Shown here one piece after another: positions 45,868 to 56,838 of a stretch of DNA of 64,000 bases. Where the stretch lies: positions 14,048,827 to 14,112,826 of the forward strand of contig CM037476.1 of assembly GCA_021014325.1 (NCBI GenBank), written 5' to 3'. The DNA comes from Plazaster borealis (taxonomy: Eukaryota; Echinodermata; Asteroidea; Forcipulatida; Labidiasteridae). The position numbers and the translations under genes were made by a program. The notes below the pieces were generated by a model that searched no databases, was not told the DNA's origin, and was given only the letters and a program-made list of their open reading frames with translations. Numbering within the stretch: the first letter of the stretch is position 1; each line of letters opens with the position of its first letter.

Positions 45868-48800
45868 TTAAGTCACACTCTGGCCATTATGTTCACTAAA
45901 GAGTGAAGCCAATTATGGGCATTTGAGAACAAGGCACTTGAGGCTGTTATGGTCTCCAAAGGGAGAAGCCATATGGGCAATTTAGTACAAGCCACTTGCA
46001 GGCTGTTATGGTATCTAAAGGATAAAGCCAATAATATGGGCATTTCAGTACAAGCCATTTGGGGTTGTTATGGTCACTAAATTGTGAGGCCAATAATATT
46101 GGCATTTGAGTACAAGCCACTTGAGGCTGTTATGGTCTCTAAAGAGTGAAGCCAATAATATGGGCATTTTAGTACAAGCCACTTGAGGCTGTTATGGTCT
46201 CTAAAGGGTGAAGCCAATAATATGGGCTTTTGAGTACAAGCCACTTGAGGCTGTAATGGTCTCTAAAGAGTGAAGCCCAAGTACAAGCCATTTGCGGCGG
46301 TTATGGTCTCAAAAGGATAAAGCCAAAAATATGGGCATTTTATTTCAAACCACTTGCGGCTGTTATGGTCCCTAAAGAGTGAATCTAAAAATATATTGGC
46401 ATTTTAATACAAGCCACTTGCGGCTGTTACATTCTCTTATTTTAGTCTAAGACACTTGCGATTGTTACCGTCTCTCATTTTAGTTTAAGCCACTTGGGGC
46501 TGTTATGGTCTCTCATTTTAGTTCTGCCACTTGCATCTGTTACGGTCTCTCATTTGAGTGTAAGCCACTTGTGGCAGTTAACGTCTCTCATTTTAGTTTA
46601 AGCCACTTGCGGCTGTTGTGATCTCTAAAGAGTGAAGCCAATAATAAGGTCATTTTAGTTAAAGCCACCTCCATTTTGGTCCATAAGGGTGAATACCAAT
46701 ACTATAATAAGGTCATTTTAGTCCAAGCCACTTGCGGCTGTTATGGTCTCTCATTTTAGTTTAATCCACTTGCAGCTGTTATGGTCTCTCATTTTAGTTT
46801 AATCCACTTGCGGCTGTTAAAGTGTCTCAAGGGTGAAGCCAATCAGACAGAATTTTAGTACAAGCCACTTGCTCTGTTATTGACCTTAAAAGGTGAAGCC
46901 AATACCAAGGCATTTTAGTTTAAGTCACACTCTGGCCATTATGTTCACTAAAGAGTGAAGCCAATTATGGGCATTTGAGAACAAGCTACTTGAGGCTGTT
47001 ATGGTCTCCAAAGGGAGACGCCATATGGGCATTTTAGTACAAGCCACTTGCTGCTGTTATGGTATCTAAAGGATAAAGCCAATAATATGGGCATTTCAGT
47101 ACAAGCCATTTGGGGTTGTTATGGTCACTAAATTGTGAGGCCAATAATATGGGCATTTTAGTACAAGCCACTTGAGGCTGTTATGGTCTTTAAAGGGCGA
47201 GGCCAATAATATGGGCTTTTGAGTACAAGCCACTTGAGGCTGTAATGGTCTCTAAAATGTGAAGCCTAAGTACAAGCCTTAAGGCTGTTATGGTCTCAAA
47301 AGGATAAGCCAAAAATATGGGCATTTTATTTCAAACCACTTGCGGCTGTTATGGTCCCTAAAGAGTGAAGCCAAAAATATATTGGCATTTTAATACAAGC
47401 CACTTGCGGCTGTTACGTTCTCTTATTTTAGTCTAAGACACTTGCGATTGTTACCGTCTCTCATTTTAGTTTAAGCCACTTGAGGCTGTTACGGTCTCTC
47501 ATTTTAGTTCTGCCACTTGCACCTGTTACGGTCTCTCATTTTAGTTTAAGCCACTTGTGGCAGTTAATGTCTCTCATTTTAGTTTAAGCCACTTGCGGCT
47601 GTTGTGATCTCTAAAGAGTGAAGCCAATAATAAGGTCATTTTAGTTTAAGCCACCTTTTGGCCATTTTGGTCTATAAGGGTGAATACCAATACTATAATA
47701 AGGTCATTTTAGTCCAAGCCACTTGCGGCTGTTATGGTCTCTAAAGAGTAAAGCCACAAAAATGGGCATTTTAGTACAAGCCACTTGCGGCTGTTACGGT
47801 CTCTCATTTTAGTTTAAGCCACTTGCGACAGTTACGGTCTCTCATTTTAGTTTAAGCCACTTGCGGCTGTTACGGTCTCTCATTTTAGTTTAAGCCACTT
47901 GCGGCTGTTACAGTCTCTCATTTTAGTTTAAGCCATTTGGGGCTGTTACGGTCTCTAATTTTAGGTTAAGCCACCTGTGACTGTAGGTCTCGCATATAAG
48001 TTTAAGCCACTTGCGACTGTTACGGTCTCTCAAGGATAAAGCCAATAATATGGGCATTTTAGTTCAAGCCAATTGTGGCTGTTACGGTCTCTCATTTTAG
48101 TTTAAGCCAGTTGCGGCTGTTACGGTCTCTAATTTTAGTTTAAGCAACTTACACTGTTACGGTCCCTCATTTTAGTTTGAGCCACTTGCGGCTGTTACGG
48201 TGTCTCATTTTAGTTTAAGCCACTTGCAGCTGTTACGGTCTCTCATTCTAGTTTAATCCACTTGCGGCTGTTATGGTGTCTCCAGACGGAATTTTAGTAC
48301 AAGCCACTTGCTCTGTTATTGACCTTAAAATGTGAAGCCAATACCAAGGCGTTTTAGTTTAAGTCACTCTCAGGCCATTATGTTCACTAAAGAGTGAAGC
48401 CAATTATGGGCATTTGAGAACAAGCCACTTGCTCTAAAGGGAGAAGCCATATGGTCATTTTAGTACAAGCCACTTGCGGCTGTTATGGTCTCTCATTTTA
48501 GCTTAAGCCACTTGTGACTGTTACGGTCTCTCATTTTAGTTTAAGCCACTTGCGGCTGTTCGATCTCTAATTTTAGTTGAAGCCACTTGTGACTGTTACG
48601 GTCTCTCATTTTAGTTTGAGCCACTTGCGCCTGTTACGGTCTCTCATTTTAGTTTAAGCCACTTGTGACTGTTACGGTCTCTCATTTTAGTTTAAGCCAC
48701 TTGCAGCTGTTACGGTCTCTCATTTTAATTTAATCCACTTACGGCTGTTAAAGTGGCTCAAGGGTGAAGCCAATCAGACGGAATTTTAGTACAAGCCACT

Positions 48801-49122
48801 TGCTCTGTTATTGACCTGAAAAGGTAAAGCCAATACCAAGGCATTTTAGTTTAAGTCACACTCTGGCCATTATGTTCACTAAAGAGTGAAGCCAATTATG
48901 GGCATTTGAGAACAAGCCACTTGAGGCTGTTATGGTCTCCAAAGGGAGAAGCCATATGGGCATTTTAGTACAAGCCACTTATGGCTGTTATGGTATCTAA
49001 AGGATACAGCCAATAATATGGGCATTTCAGTACAAGCCATTTGAGGTTGTTATGGTCACTAAATTGTGAGGCCAATAATATTGGCATTTAAGTACAAGCC
49101 ACTTGAGGCTGTTACGGTCTCT

Positions 49123-52100
49123 CATTTTAGTTTAAGCCACTTACGGCTGTTAAAGTGTCTCAAGGGTGAAGCCAATCAGACGGAATTTTAGTACAAGCCA
49201 CTTGCTGTTATTGACCTTAAAAGGTAAAGCCAATACCAAGGCATTTTAGTTTAAGTCACACTCTGGCCATTATGTTCACTAAAGAGTGAAGCCAATTATG
49301 GGCATTTGAGAACAAGCCACTTGAGGCTGTTATGGTCTCCAAAGGGAGAAGCCATATGGGCATTTTAGTACAAGCCACTTGAGGCTGTTATGGTCTCTAA
49401 ATGGTGAAGCCAAAAATAAGGGCATTTTAGTTCAAACCATTTGCGGCTGTTATGGTCTCAAAAGGATAAAGCCAAATATATGGGCATTTTATTTCAAACC
49501 ACTTGCGGCTGTTATGGTCTCTAAAGAATGAAGCCAATAACAAGGGCATTTTAGTTTTAGCCACCTTTTGGCCACTTTGGTCTATAGAGTGAAGCCAAAA
49601 ATATGGGCATTTTAGTACAAGGCACTTGCGGCTGTTACGGTCTCTCATTTTAGTTTAAGCCATATGGGGCTGTCATGGTCTCTCATTTTAGTATAAGCCA
49701 CTTGCGACTGTTATGGTCTCTCATTTTAGTTTTAAGCCACTTGCGGCTGTTACAGTCTCTCAAGAGTGAAGCCAATCAGACGGAATTTTAGTAAAAGCCA
49801 CATGCGGCTGTTATGGTTTCTAAAGGATAAAGCCAATAATAAGGTCATTTTAGTTTAAGCCACCTTGGCCAACTTGGTCTATAAAGGATGAATCCCAATA
49901 CTAAATGGGCAGTTAAAGCCACTTGCGGCTGTTTTGGTGTCTAAAGGATGAAACCAATAATAAGGGCATTTTAGTTTAAGCCACATTTTGGCCATTTTGG
50001 CCTATAAAGGGTGAATCCCAATACTACATGGGCAAGTACAAGCCAATTGCGGCTGTTATGGTCTCCAAAGAGTGAGCCAAAAATGGGCATTTTAGTACAA
50101 GCCACTTGCAGCTGTTATTGTCTCTCATTTTAGTTTAAACTGCTTGCGGCTGTTACGGTGTCTCAAGGGTGAAGCCAATCAGACGGAATTTGAGTACAAG
50201 CCACTTGCTCTATTATTGACATTAAAAGGTGAAGCCAATACCATGGCGTTTTAGTTTCAGTCAATTTTTGGCCATTATGTTCACTAAAGAGTGAAGCCAA
50301 TTGGGCATTTTAGAACAAGCCACTTGCGGCTGTTACAGTCTCTAAAGGATACAGCCAATAATATGGGCATTTCAGTACAAGCCACTTGAGGCTGTTATGG
50401 TCTTTAAAGGGGGAGCCATAATGGGCATTTTAGTACAAGCCACTTGCGGCTGTTACAGTCTCTAAAGGATACAGCCAATAATATGGGCATTTCAGTACAA
50501 GGCACTTGAGGCTGTTACGGTCTCTAAAGAGTGAAACCAATGATATGGGCATTTTAGTACAAGCCACTTGCGGCTGTTATGGTCTCTAAATGGTGAAGCC
50601 AATAATAAGTGCATTTTAGTTCAAACCACTAGTGGCTGTTATGGTCTCTAAAGGATGAAGCCAATATTATGGGCATTTTAGTACAAGCCACTTGCGGCTG
50701 TTACGGTCTCTAAAGGGTGAAGCCAATATCCCTCTTCCAAAGATATACATATTTACATGTTATAAAATCTACTATAAATTTATCAGCAATCATTTTAGTT
50801 TAAGCCACTTACGGCTGTTAAAGTGTCTCAAGGGTGAAGCCAATCAGACGGAATTTTAGTACAAGCCACTTGCTGTTATTGACCTTAAAAGGTAAAGCCA
50901 ATACCAAGGCATTTTAGTTTAAGTCACACTCTGGCCATTATGTTCACTAAAGAGTGAAGCCAATTATGGGCATTTTAGTACAAGCCACTTGCGGCTGTTA
51001 CGGTCTCTCATTTTAGTTTAAGCCATATGGGGCTGTCATGGTCTCTCATTTTAGTATAAGCCACTTGCGACTGTTATGGTCTCTCATTTTAGTTTTAAGC
51101 CACTTGCGGCTGTTACAGTCTCTCAAGAGTGAAGCCAATCAGACGGAATTTTAGTAAAAGCCACATGCGGCTGTTATGGTTTCTAAAGGATAAAGCCAAT
51201 AATAAGGTCATTTTAGTTTAAGCCACCTTGGCCAACTTGGTCTATAAAGGATGAATCCCAATACTAAATGGGCAGTTAAAGCCACTTGCGGCTGTTTTGG
51301 TGTCTAAAGGATGAAACCAATAATAAGGGCATTTTAGTTTAAGCCACATTTTGGCCATTTTGGCCTATAAAGGGTGAATCCCAATACTACATGGGCAAGT
51401 ACAAGCCAATTGCGGCTGTTATGGTCTCCAAAGAGTGAGCCAAAAAATGGGCATTTTAGTACAAGCCACTTGCAGCTGTTATTGTCTCTCATTTTAGTTT
51501 AAACTGCTTGCGGCTGTTACGGTGTCTCAAGGGTGAAGCCAATCAGACGGAATTTGAGTACAAGCCACTTGCTCTATTATTGACATTAAAAGGTGAAGCC
51601 AATACCATGGCGTTTTAGTTTCAGTCAATTTTTGGCCATTATGTTCACTAAAGAGTGAAGCCAATTGGGCATTTTAGAACAAGCCACTTGCGGCTGTTAC
51701 AGTCTCTAAAGGATACAGCCAATAATATGGGCATTTCAGTACAAGCCACTTGAGGCTGTTATGGTCTTTAAAGGGGGAGCCATAATGGGCATTTTAGTAC
51801 AAGCCACTTGCGGCTGTTACAGTCTCTAAAGGATACAGCCAATAATATGGGCATTTCAGTACAAGGCACTTGAGGCTGTTACGGTCTCTAAAGAGTGAAA
51901 CCAATGATATGGGCATTTTAGTACAAGCCACTTGCGGCTGTTATGGTCTCTAAATGGTGAAGCCAATAATAAGTGCATTTTAGTTCAAACCACTAGTGGC
52001 TGTTATGGTCTCTAAAGGATGAAGCCAATATTATGGGCATTTTAGTACAAGCCACTTGCGGCTGTTACGGTCTCTAAAGGGTGAAGCCAATATCCCTCTT

Positions 52101-52168
52101 CCAAAGATATACATATTTACATGTTATAAAATCTACTATAAATTTATCAGCAATCTCTGAATATAAAG
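49123..52168. repeat. 1.4-1.7-kb segmental tandem duplication
   Basis: The block starting about 49123 recurs from about 50792. The offset is 1,668 in the first part (shared deletion variant CTTGCTGTTATTGACC at 49201 and 50869) and 1,363 from the CATATGGGGCTGTCATGG marker (49661 and 51024) onward. The difference of about 305 bp is a deletion in the second copy. Both copies end in the same non-satellite piece (CTTCCAAAGATATACATATT), cut at different points. Confidence 0.85.
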
Positions 52169-52769
52169 TTTGAGCCACTTGCGACCGTTACGGTCTCTTA
52201 TTTTAGTTTAAGCCACTTGCAGCTGTTACGGTCTCTCATTTTAGTTTAAGCCACTTGTGACTGTTACGGTCTCTCAAGGGTGAAGCCAATAACATGGGCA
52301 TTTTTAGTACAAGCAACTTACGGCTTTTTTTGGTCTCTAAGGATAAAGCCAATAATCTGGGTATTTTAGTACAAGCCACTTGCGGCTGTTATGGTCTCTA
52401 AATGGTGAAGCCAAAAATAAGGGCATTTTAGTTCAAACCATTTGCGGCTGTTATGGTCTCTAAAACCAACAGGTTTAAAAGCTCCATCCTACCCAGTGCA
52501 ATCCATAGTTTTAATAGTAGTTTGATAAGATAACTTTCTTTAAACTATACACTCATCCTGTTTTAATGACCCTCTTATTTTACTTTTGTAAATTTGTGTA
52601 ATTTAATTGTGCTGTACTTTGGTGAAGGTTTTAACTAGTGGATAACAAATTTGATGTGTTTTCATATTATGATGTCGTTATGATCTCTAAAGGATGAAGC
52701 CAATTATTATGGCATTTGAGAACAAGCCACTTGCGACTGTTAAGGTCTCTTAAGGATGAAGCCAATAAT

Positions 52770-52812
52770 AAGAATAGAATAGAATAGAGAATTGTTTTAT
52801 TCATCAGGTATA
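52770..52812 (-). mobile_element. LINE-like 3' tail, minus strand
   Basis: On the minus strand it reads CCTGATGAATAAAACAATTC followed by a (TCTAT)n microsatellite. AATAAA plus a pentanucleotide tail is the shape of a CR1/L2-type 3' end. Only this short tail is present. Confidence 0.45.
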
Positions 52813-52859
52813 AAAAATAAGGGATTTTGAGTTGAGCCACTACCAGCTGTTATGGTCTC

Positions 52860-53125
52860 TAAAACAAACAGGTTTAAAAACTCCATCCTACCCAGTGCCA
52901 TCCATAGTTTTAATAGTAGTTTAATGAGATAACTTTCTTTAATCTATAGATTCATCCTGTTTTAATGACCCTCTTATTTTACTTTTGTAAATTTGTGTTT
53001 AATTGTGCTGCACTTTGGTGAAGGTTTTAATTAAGTTTTTTAAATGCTGTGCAGTGGATAACAAATTTGATGTGTTTTCACATGATGAATAAATAAATTG
53101 AATTGAACTGAATTGATTTGAACTC
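52860..53125 (+). mobile_element. LINE-like 3' end, plus strand
   Basis: The block ends GGATAACAAATTTGATGTGT, then TTTCACATGATGAATAAATA and a (GAATT)n-like tail (AATTGAATTGAACTGAATTG), with AATAAA near the end. It is followed by satellite. A shorter relative lacking the tail lies at 52463-52680. This suggests a LINE 3' end inserted in, then copied with, the array edge. Confidence 0.45.
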
Positions 53126-54345
53126 GCTGTTTTTACGGTCTCTTAAGGGTGAAGCCAATTAATATGGGCATTTTAGTTGAAGCAACTTACGGCTGTTATG
53201 GTCTCTAAAGGGTGAAGCCACAGATGTACACAAAATCCATTATAAATTTATCTGCAATCTCAGAATATAAAATTATGAAATTATAAGTGATGTTTCCATT
53301 GGACTTAAAATTGTTTATATATTCAAATGGCATGAAACCCCCCCTTTTTTTGCCTCGTATGGAAGTAAAAATATGACATAATTTGAATATTTAACAATGA
53401 TAAGTTTTAAAGTTCATATCTCGATATTTTGACAAAATCTACATTGACGTTTACAAAGGGTGAAGTAAATAATTTCCACATTTTAGTACAAACAGCTAAA
53501 ATTCAATTTCAACAACTAGGTCTTAAAACAAAAAGGTTAAAAAACTTCTGCCTACCCAGTGCCATCCATAGTTTAAATAGCAGTTTTATCAGATTAGCAT
53601 TTTTTGTATTACAGACTCATCCTGTTTTGGTCTCTAAAGGGCCATTAATCTAGGCATTTTAGTACAAACCACGTGCGACTGCTATTTTCCCTGAAGGGTG
53701 AAGCAAATAATATGGGGATTTTAGTTTAAGCCACTCGCGGCTGTTATGGTCTCTCAAGGGTGAAGCCAATAATATCGGCATTTTAGTACAAGCAACTAAA
53801 ATTAGATTTCAAAAACTAGGTCTTATTTCGACAACTAGGCCTTAAAAAAAAAAAGGTTTAAAAACTCGTTCCAACCCAGTGCCATCCGTACATTTAATAG
53901 CAGTTTAATCAGATATTTGTTTTTAACCTACAGATTCATCCTGTTTGGATCTCTAAAGGGCCAATAAAATGGGCATTTTAGTACAACCCACTTGTGGCTG
54001 TTAATGTGTCAAAGGGTGAAGCCAATAATATGTGGATTTTAGTACAAGCCGCTTGTGGCTGTTTTGGAGTATAAAGAGTGAGGCCATTAATCTGGGAATT
54101 TTAGTACAAACCATGTGCGGCCGTTATGGTCTCTAAAGGGTGAAGCCAATAATATGGGCATTTTAGTACAAGCCACTTGCGGCTGTTATGGTCTCTAAAG
54201 GGTGAAGCCAATAATATGGGCATTTTAGTACAAGCCACTTGTGGCTGTTATGGTGTCTAAAGGGTGAAGCCAAAAATATGGGCATTTTAGTAAAAGCCAC
54301 TTGCGGCTGTTACGGTCTCTAAAGGGTGAAGCCAATATCCCTCTT

Positions 54346-54720
54346 CCAAAGATATACATATTTACATGTTATAAAATCTACTATAAATTTATCAGCAATC
54401 TCTGAATATAAAGTTATGAAATAATAAGTGACATTTTCATTGCACTTAAAAAAAATAAATATATTCAATTGGCATGAAACCCTTTTCTTGAGCCTCGTAT
54501 GGAAATTTTAAAACTAGTTCTTGTTTATTCTATCTAGGACAGAATATTAAACAACGATAAGTTTTGAAAGTTCATATCTTGATATTTTGACAAAATCTAC
54601 ATTAATGTTTACAAAATATTTTGATGTAATTGACTCAAACGAAATATCGATGGGAAGCTCTGCTATTACATATTTTTACACTTGACAAAATTTTCATATA
54701 TTTTCACATCTTCAACGAAA
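54346..54720. repeat. Dispersed block shared with the array edge
   Basis: Second full copy of a block also found at 53222-53460: GAAATAATAAGTGAC, then TTCAATTGGCATGAAACCC, GCCTCGTATGGAA, then AGTTCATATCTTGATATTTT and GACAAAATCTACATTAATGT. Truncated beginnings of the same block were captured inside the satellite at 50731-50791 and 52095-52168. Confidence 0.75.
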
Positions 54721-54721
54721 C

Positions 54722-54841
54722 ATGGCTGAGCGCCAACCATTCCTCGCAGTACGCAGGTTTCATAAACGGCACGGGAGTTTCGATCAACCGTGGGCGGAGT
54801 CACTTCATACGAACTGTCCAATGAAAAGACGCTCGTTGTAA
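54722..54841 (+). CDS. Small uncertain ORF with strong start context
   Basis: A 39-codon frame starts in a good metazoan context (GAAACATGGCT) and begins MAERQPFLAVRRFHKRHGSF. The local sequence is less AT-rich than its surroundings and includes GTGGGCGGAGTCA. A longer minus-strand frame (54666-54959) overlaps it. No family was recognised and no downstream exon joins in phase, so this could be chance or part of a dispersed repeat. Confidence 0.15.
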   Translation: MAERQPFLAVRRFHKRHGSFDQPWAESLHTNCPMKRRSL

Positions 54842-54978
54842 ACCTGTCAAGATCAAAACAGGTAGGCTGTATGAAGTTAAAGTTTTCCGAAAGTGCGGTA
54901 AAAAAAAAAGAACTGTGCTCCAAGGTCAAATTCAGTTTTGAGATGCACTCATTTCCCACTGAAAGAGGGGGAAAAAAG

Positions 54979-55370
54979 TCTCTATAAAGTCTCTATAAAT
55001 CTCACATTAAAACGATGTAAAATGCCCTTGTATTTTATTATACCCTCCCAGTGCAAATTTTGATAACATTCCAAAAACATCCAATGACGTCACATTTCAA
55101 ATTTTATGGGGTCTTTACATTTTTGTACCAAAAATTTATATTTTATACCCGAGTTTTGATGATATTCAATCAAAAAGGCATTGATTTTGATCTTGTTACT
55201 GTACAAACATTCCTCTTTGGAATGTACAGACGCATTTCTGGTTAATGTCTGAAGATTTCATGTTTCAAATTTCGCTCTGGAAGAGTATAAAATATAATGG
55301 CATTTTACACAATTTTAATGTGAGGTTGGAGACTTCACAACAAAGAATTTTCCCTTGGAACCCCCTCCTT
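54979..55370. mobile_element. DNA-transposon-like element with long inverted ends
   Basis: The left arm (GTCTCTATAAATCTCACATT, then AAAACGATGTAAAATGCCCT, then TGTATTTTATTATACC) is the inverse of the right arm at about 55283-55340 (AGTATAAAATATAATGGCAT, TTTACACAATTTTAATGTGA, GGTTGGAGAC). The interior holds GGCATTGATTTTGATCTT and CATTCCTCTTTGGAATGTAC. A second copy of the interior and right part lies at 62675-63020. No transposase is present. The frames at 55051-55442 cross it and are artefacts. Confidence 0.7.
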
Positions 55371-55473
55371 AACAAATTGGCGACAGTCTCATTTCTGTCT
55401 CTAGAGCATAGATCTCAATTTTCCAGGAGGTTTTGTTTTTGAAATTTTACTTGAAATTTTTACATTGCCACAG

Positions 55474-55727
55474 GTTTAAGTAAGGGGTTCAACATAAACA
55501 GCAATATGTACATGTACAAGGGCGATAAGAGTTACAAAAGTCAATTTTTTCTCCTTGAGCATCAGTTTGCGTCTTTTAAGAAAGGAAAAGAGAAAGATAT
55601 AAAAGACTTTGAGATATTAGCTGGCAGGCCAAGCAGTCTAGTGCACCAGACTGAAGTAAGCACTGGATGCAAAATCATGGGTTGGCATCCTGATAAAGAC
55701 ACTTGTGTACTTGAGCCAGACATTTAA
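55474..55727 (+). CDS. Candidate terminal exon, unidentified protein
   Basis: After a 3' splice-like site (TTTTTACATTGCCACAG) an open frame of 84 codons runs to TAA at 55725-55727. It starts LSKGFNINSNMYMYKGDKSY, includes the lysine-rich stretch SFKKGKEKDIKDFEILAGRP and ends with DKDTCVLEPDI. Composition is protein-like and no repeat explains the frame. I do not recognise the family. It could be a last exon or a remnant of a mobile-element protein. A plus-strand AATAAA occurs near 56150. Confidence 0.35.
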
Positions 55728-56456
55728 TTATAATTGCTTCTCTTCGCCAAGGAGTACACTAGTGCCTGTGAGTGGGTACAGAGATGGTCCTTGCGATTGA
55801 ATAGCTCCGAGCACTACACATGTGGCAGCACTAGCTGCATCATCCCCAGAGAGTTGAGATTGTTTAAGGAATTTGAATTAACTGGTCAATGTCAGGGGTA
55901 ATGATGTTTATGCGCTTTGCTTGATGCTGTATAAATGACTATTGTTATTGGTATAGACCTTAACGTCATTTGAGCAGGCCGCCCTCGGCTAGAGGTCAAA
56001 ACAAGTTAACTCAGTGGCTGATCCTGTGCGCCATGCGTACATAGCTGTGCGTTTTCCATTGTTGCGTTGTCCTTATACCTCTTAAGATGGCAATGCGATG
56101 CATCAATGCATAAGGTCCCTTGTTATTATTATAAAAAGGTGTGATTTCCAATAAAATTTTCTAAAAGAAATGAGTCAAAATCTTACAGTCTTGTTGCTCT
56201 CTTCATACATCGCTTAGTCCTACCCCGGATGGAAGGGATCTCAGGGCAAATGCTTCTTGAGTTCAAATCAACTGACACAAACCTGGAACCAAAAAAGGGA
56301 AAAGACAAAACCCTCAAATTCTCTAGAAATGTACAGAGTGGACTGTCTTGCCACCTATTGTAAAAGACATCTCATGTGATGGGGATGGGGATCTAAAGGT
56401 GTTAGAACTGCTGCAGAGGTGCGAAGGCGGGTTTCTGGTGCCTTAAAGGGTCTGTA
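55728..56456. other. Non-coding DNA
   Basis: Mixed GC content with no splice-bounded exon. The GCCGCCCTCGGCTAGAGGTC and GATGCATCAATGCATAAGG segments look like parts of dispersed repeats, but no boundaries were found. Confidence 0.35.
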
Positions 56457-56838
56457 TACGTTTGGTCATTACTCATAAAATTAATGGCAATAAAAACTTA
56501 CTTTGTAAGAAGTACAGCAGCTTCTGATATAGTTTAAAGCATTTTGAGAAACATTTCACTTTGAAGTAATGTGGTTATGGAAAAAGATCAGTGTTTATCA
56601 TAACAAATTTGAATCTGAGAAGCGTTTCTGTCAGAAACGTTTCTCAGATTGTGTATTCCAGTTGCAGATTATTCTTCCTTAGTGGACATAACGGCTCCAG
56701 ATTTTTGGCAATATCTCAAAAACGCTACCACCTTTTGAAATGAAGTTCTCACAGATTAGTTTTATGGTATATATCTACTACAACAATATAGGATTGAAAC
56801 AAACAGTGGGTTCCAATTACCAAACGTATACAATCCCT
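56457..56838. mobile_element. TTAA-type MITE, family B, copy 1
   Basis: A 382-bp element at TTAA (56453-56456, 56839-56842) with ends AGGGTCTGTATACGTTTGGT and, on the other strand, AGGGATTGTATACGTTTGGT. The TATACGTTTGGTNATTACTC part parallels family A. A central palindrome with core CGTTTCTGTCAGAAACG lies at 56623-56639 and extends further into AATCTGAGAAG on both sides. It has no coding capacity. Confidence 0.9.

Larger units (their letters stand above)
31140..52465. repeat. Large satellite: 38- and 62-bp monomers in HORs
   Basis: About 21 kb of head-to-tail monomers. The short form is 38 bp (CATTTTAGTTTAAGCCACTT, then GCGGCTGTTACGGTCTCT). The long form is 62 bp and adds AAAGGGTGAAGCCAATAATA and TGGG. 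Both lengths are 2 modulo 3, so frames break quickly and the 61-74-residue minus-strand frames are artefacts. Monomers are ordered into higher-order units: the marker AAGGGCGAGGCCAATAAT occurs at 36091, 37984, 39782, 41717, 43982 and 47192, giving sub-units of 1.8-1.9 kb and a 3.69-3.73-kb dimer, with later expansions. The same 61-residue translation recurs at 36088, 39780 and 43980, which implies recent homogenisation. AGCC and GGCT bracket six bases in most monomers and could pair. Confidence 0.95.
52463..54345. repeat. Decayed right edge of the satellite
   Basis: Satellite monomers alternate with other DNA. One block (GGTTTAAAAACTCCATCCTA, then CCCAGTGCCATCCATAGTTT) occurs at about 52470, 52865, 53535 and 53850, each copy ending in TTCATCCTGTTTT and, in the last two, running straight into satellite (GGTCTCTAAAGGGCC). 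A second block (GATATACATATTTACATG, ATCAGCAATCTCTGAATATA) starts at 53222 and 54340. Monomers here are more diverged than in the core. Open frames such as 53429-53653 are chance frames within these repeated blocks. Confidence 0.8.

Noticed and set aside
36088..49648. Minus-strand frames of 61-74 codons (RDHNSRKW..., ETITA...) in the satellite
   Set aside because: Monomers are 38 and 62 bp, both 2 modulo 3, so each frame spans only three or so monomers before a stop. They recur with the satellite and have no start or splice logic.
31140..52465. Possible CRISPR array because of regular repeats
   Set aside because: There are no unique spacers of constant length, monomers abut directly, and the context is eukaryotic with introns and MITEs.
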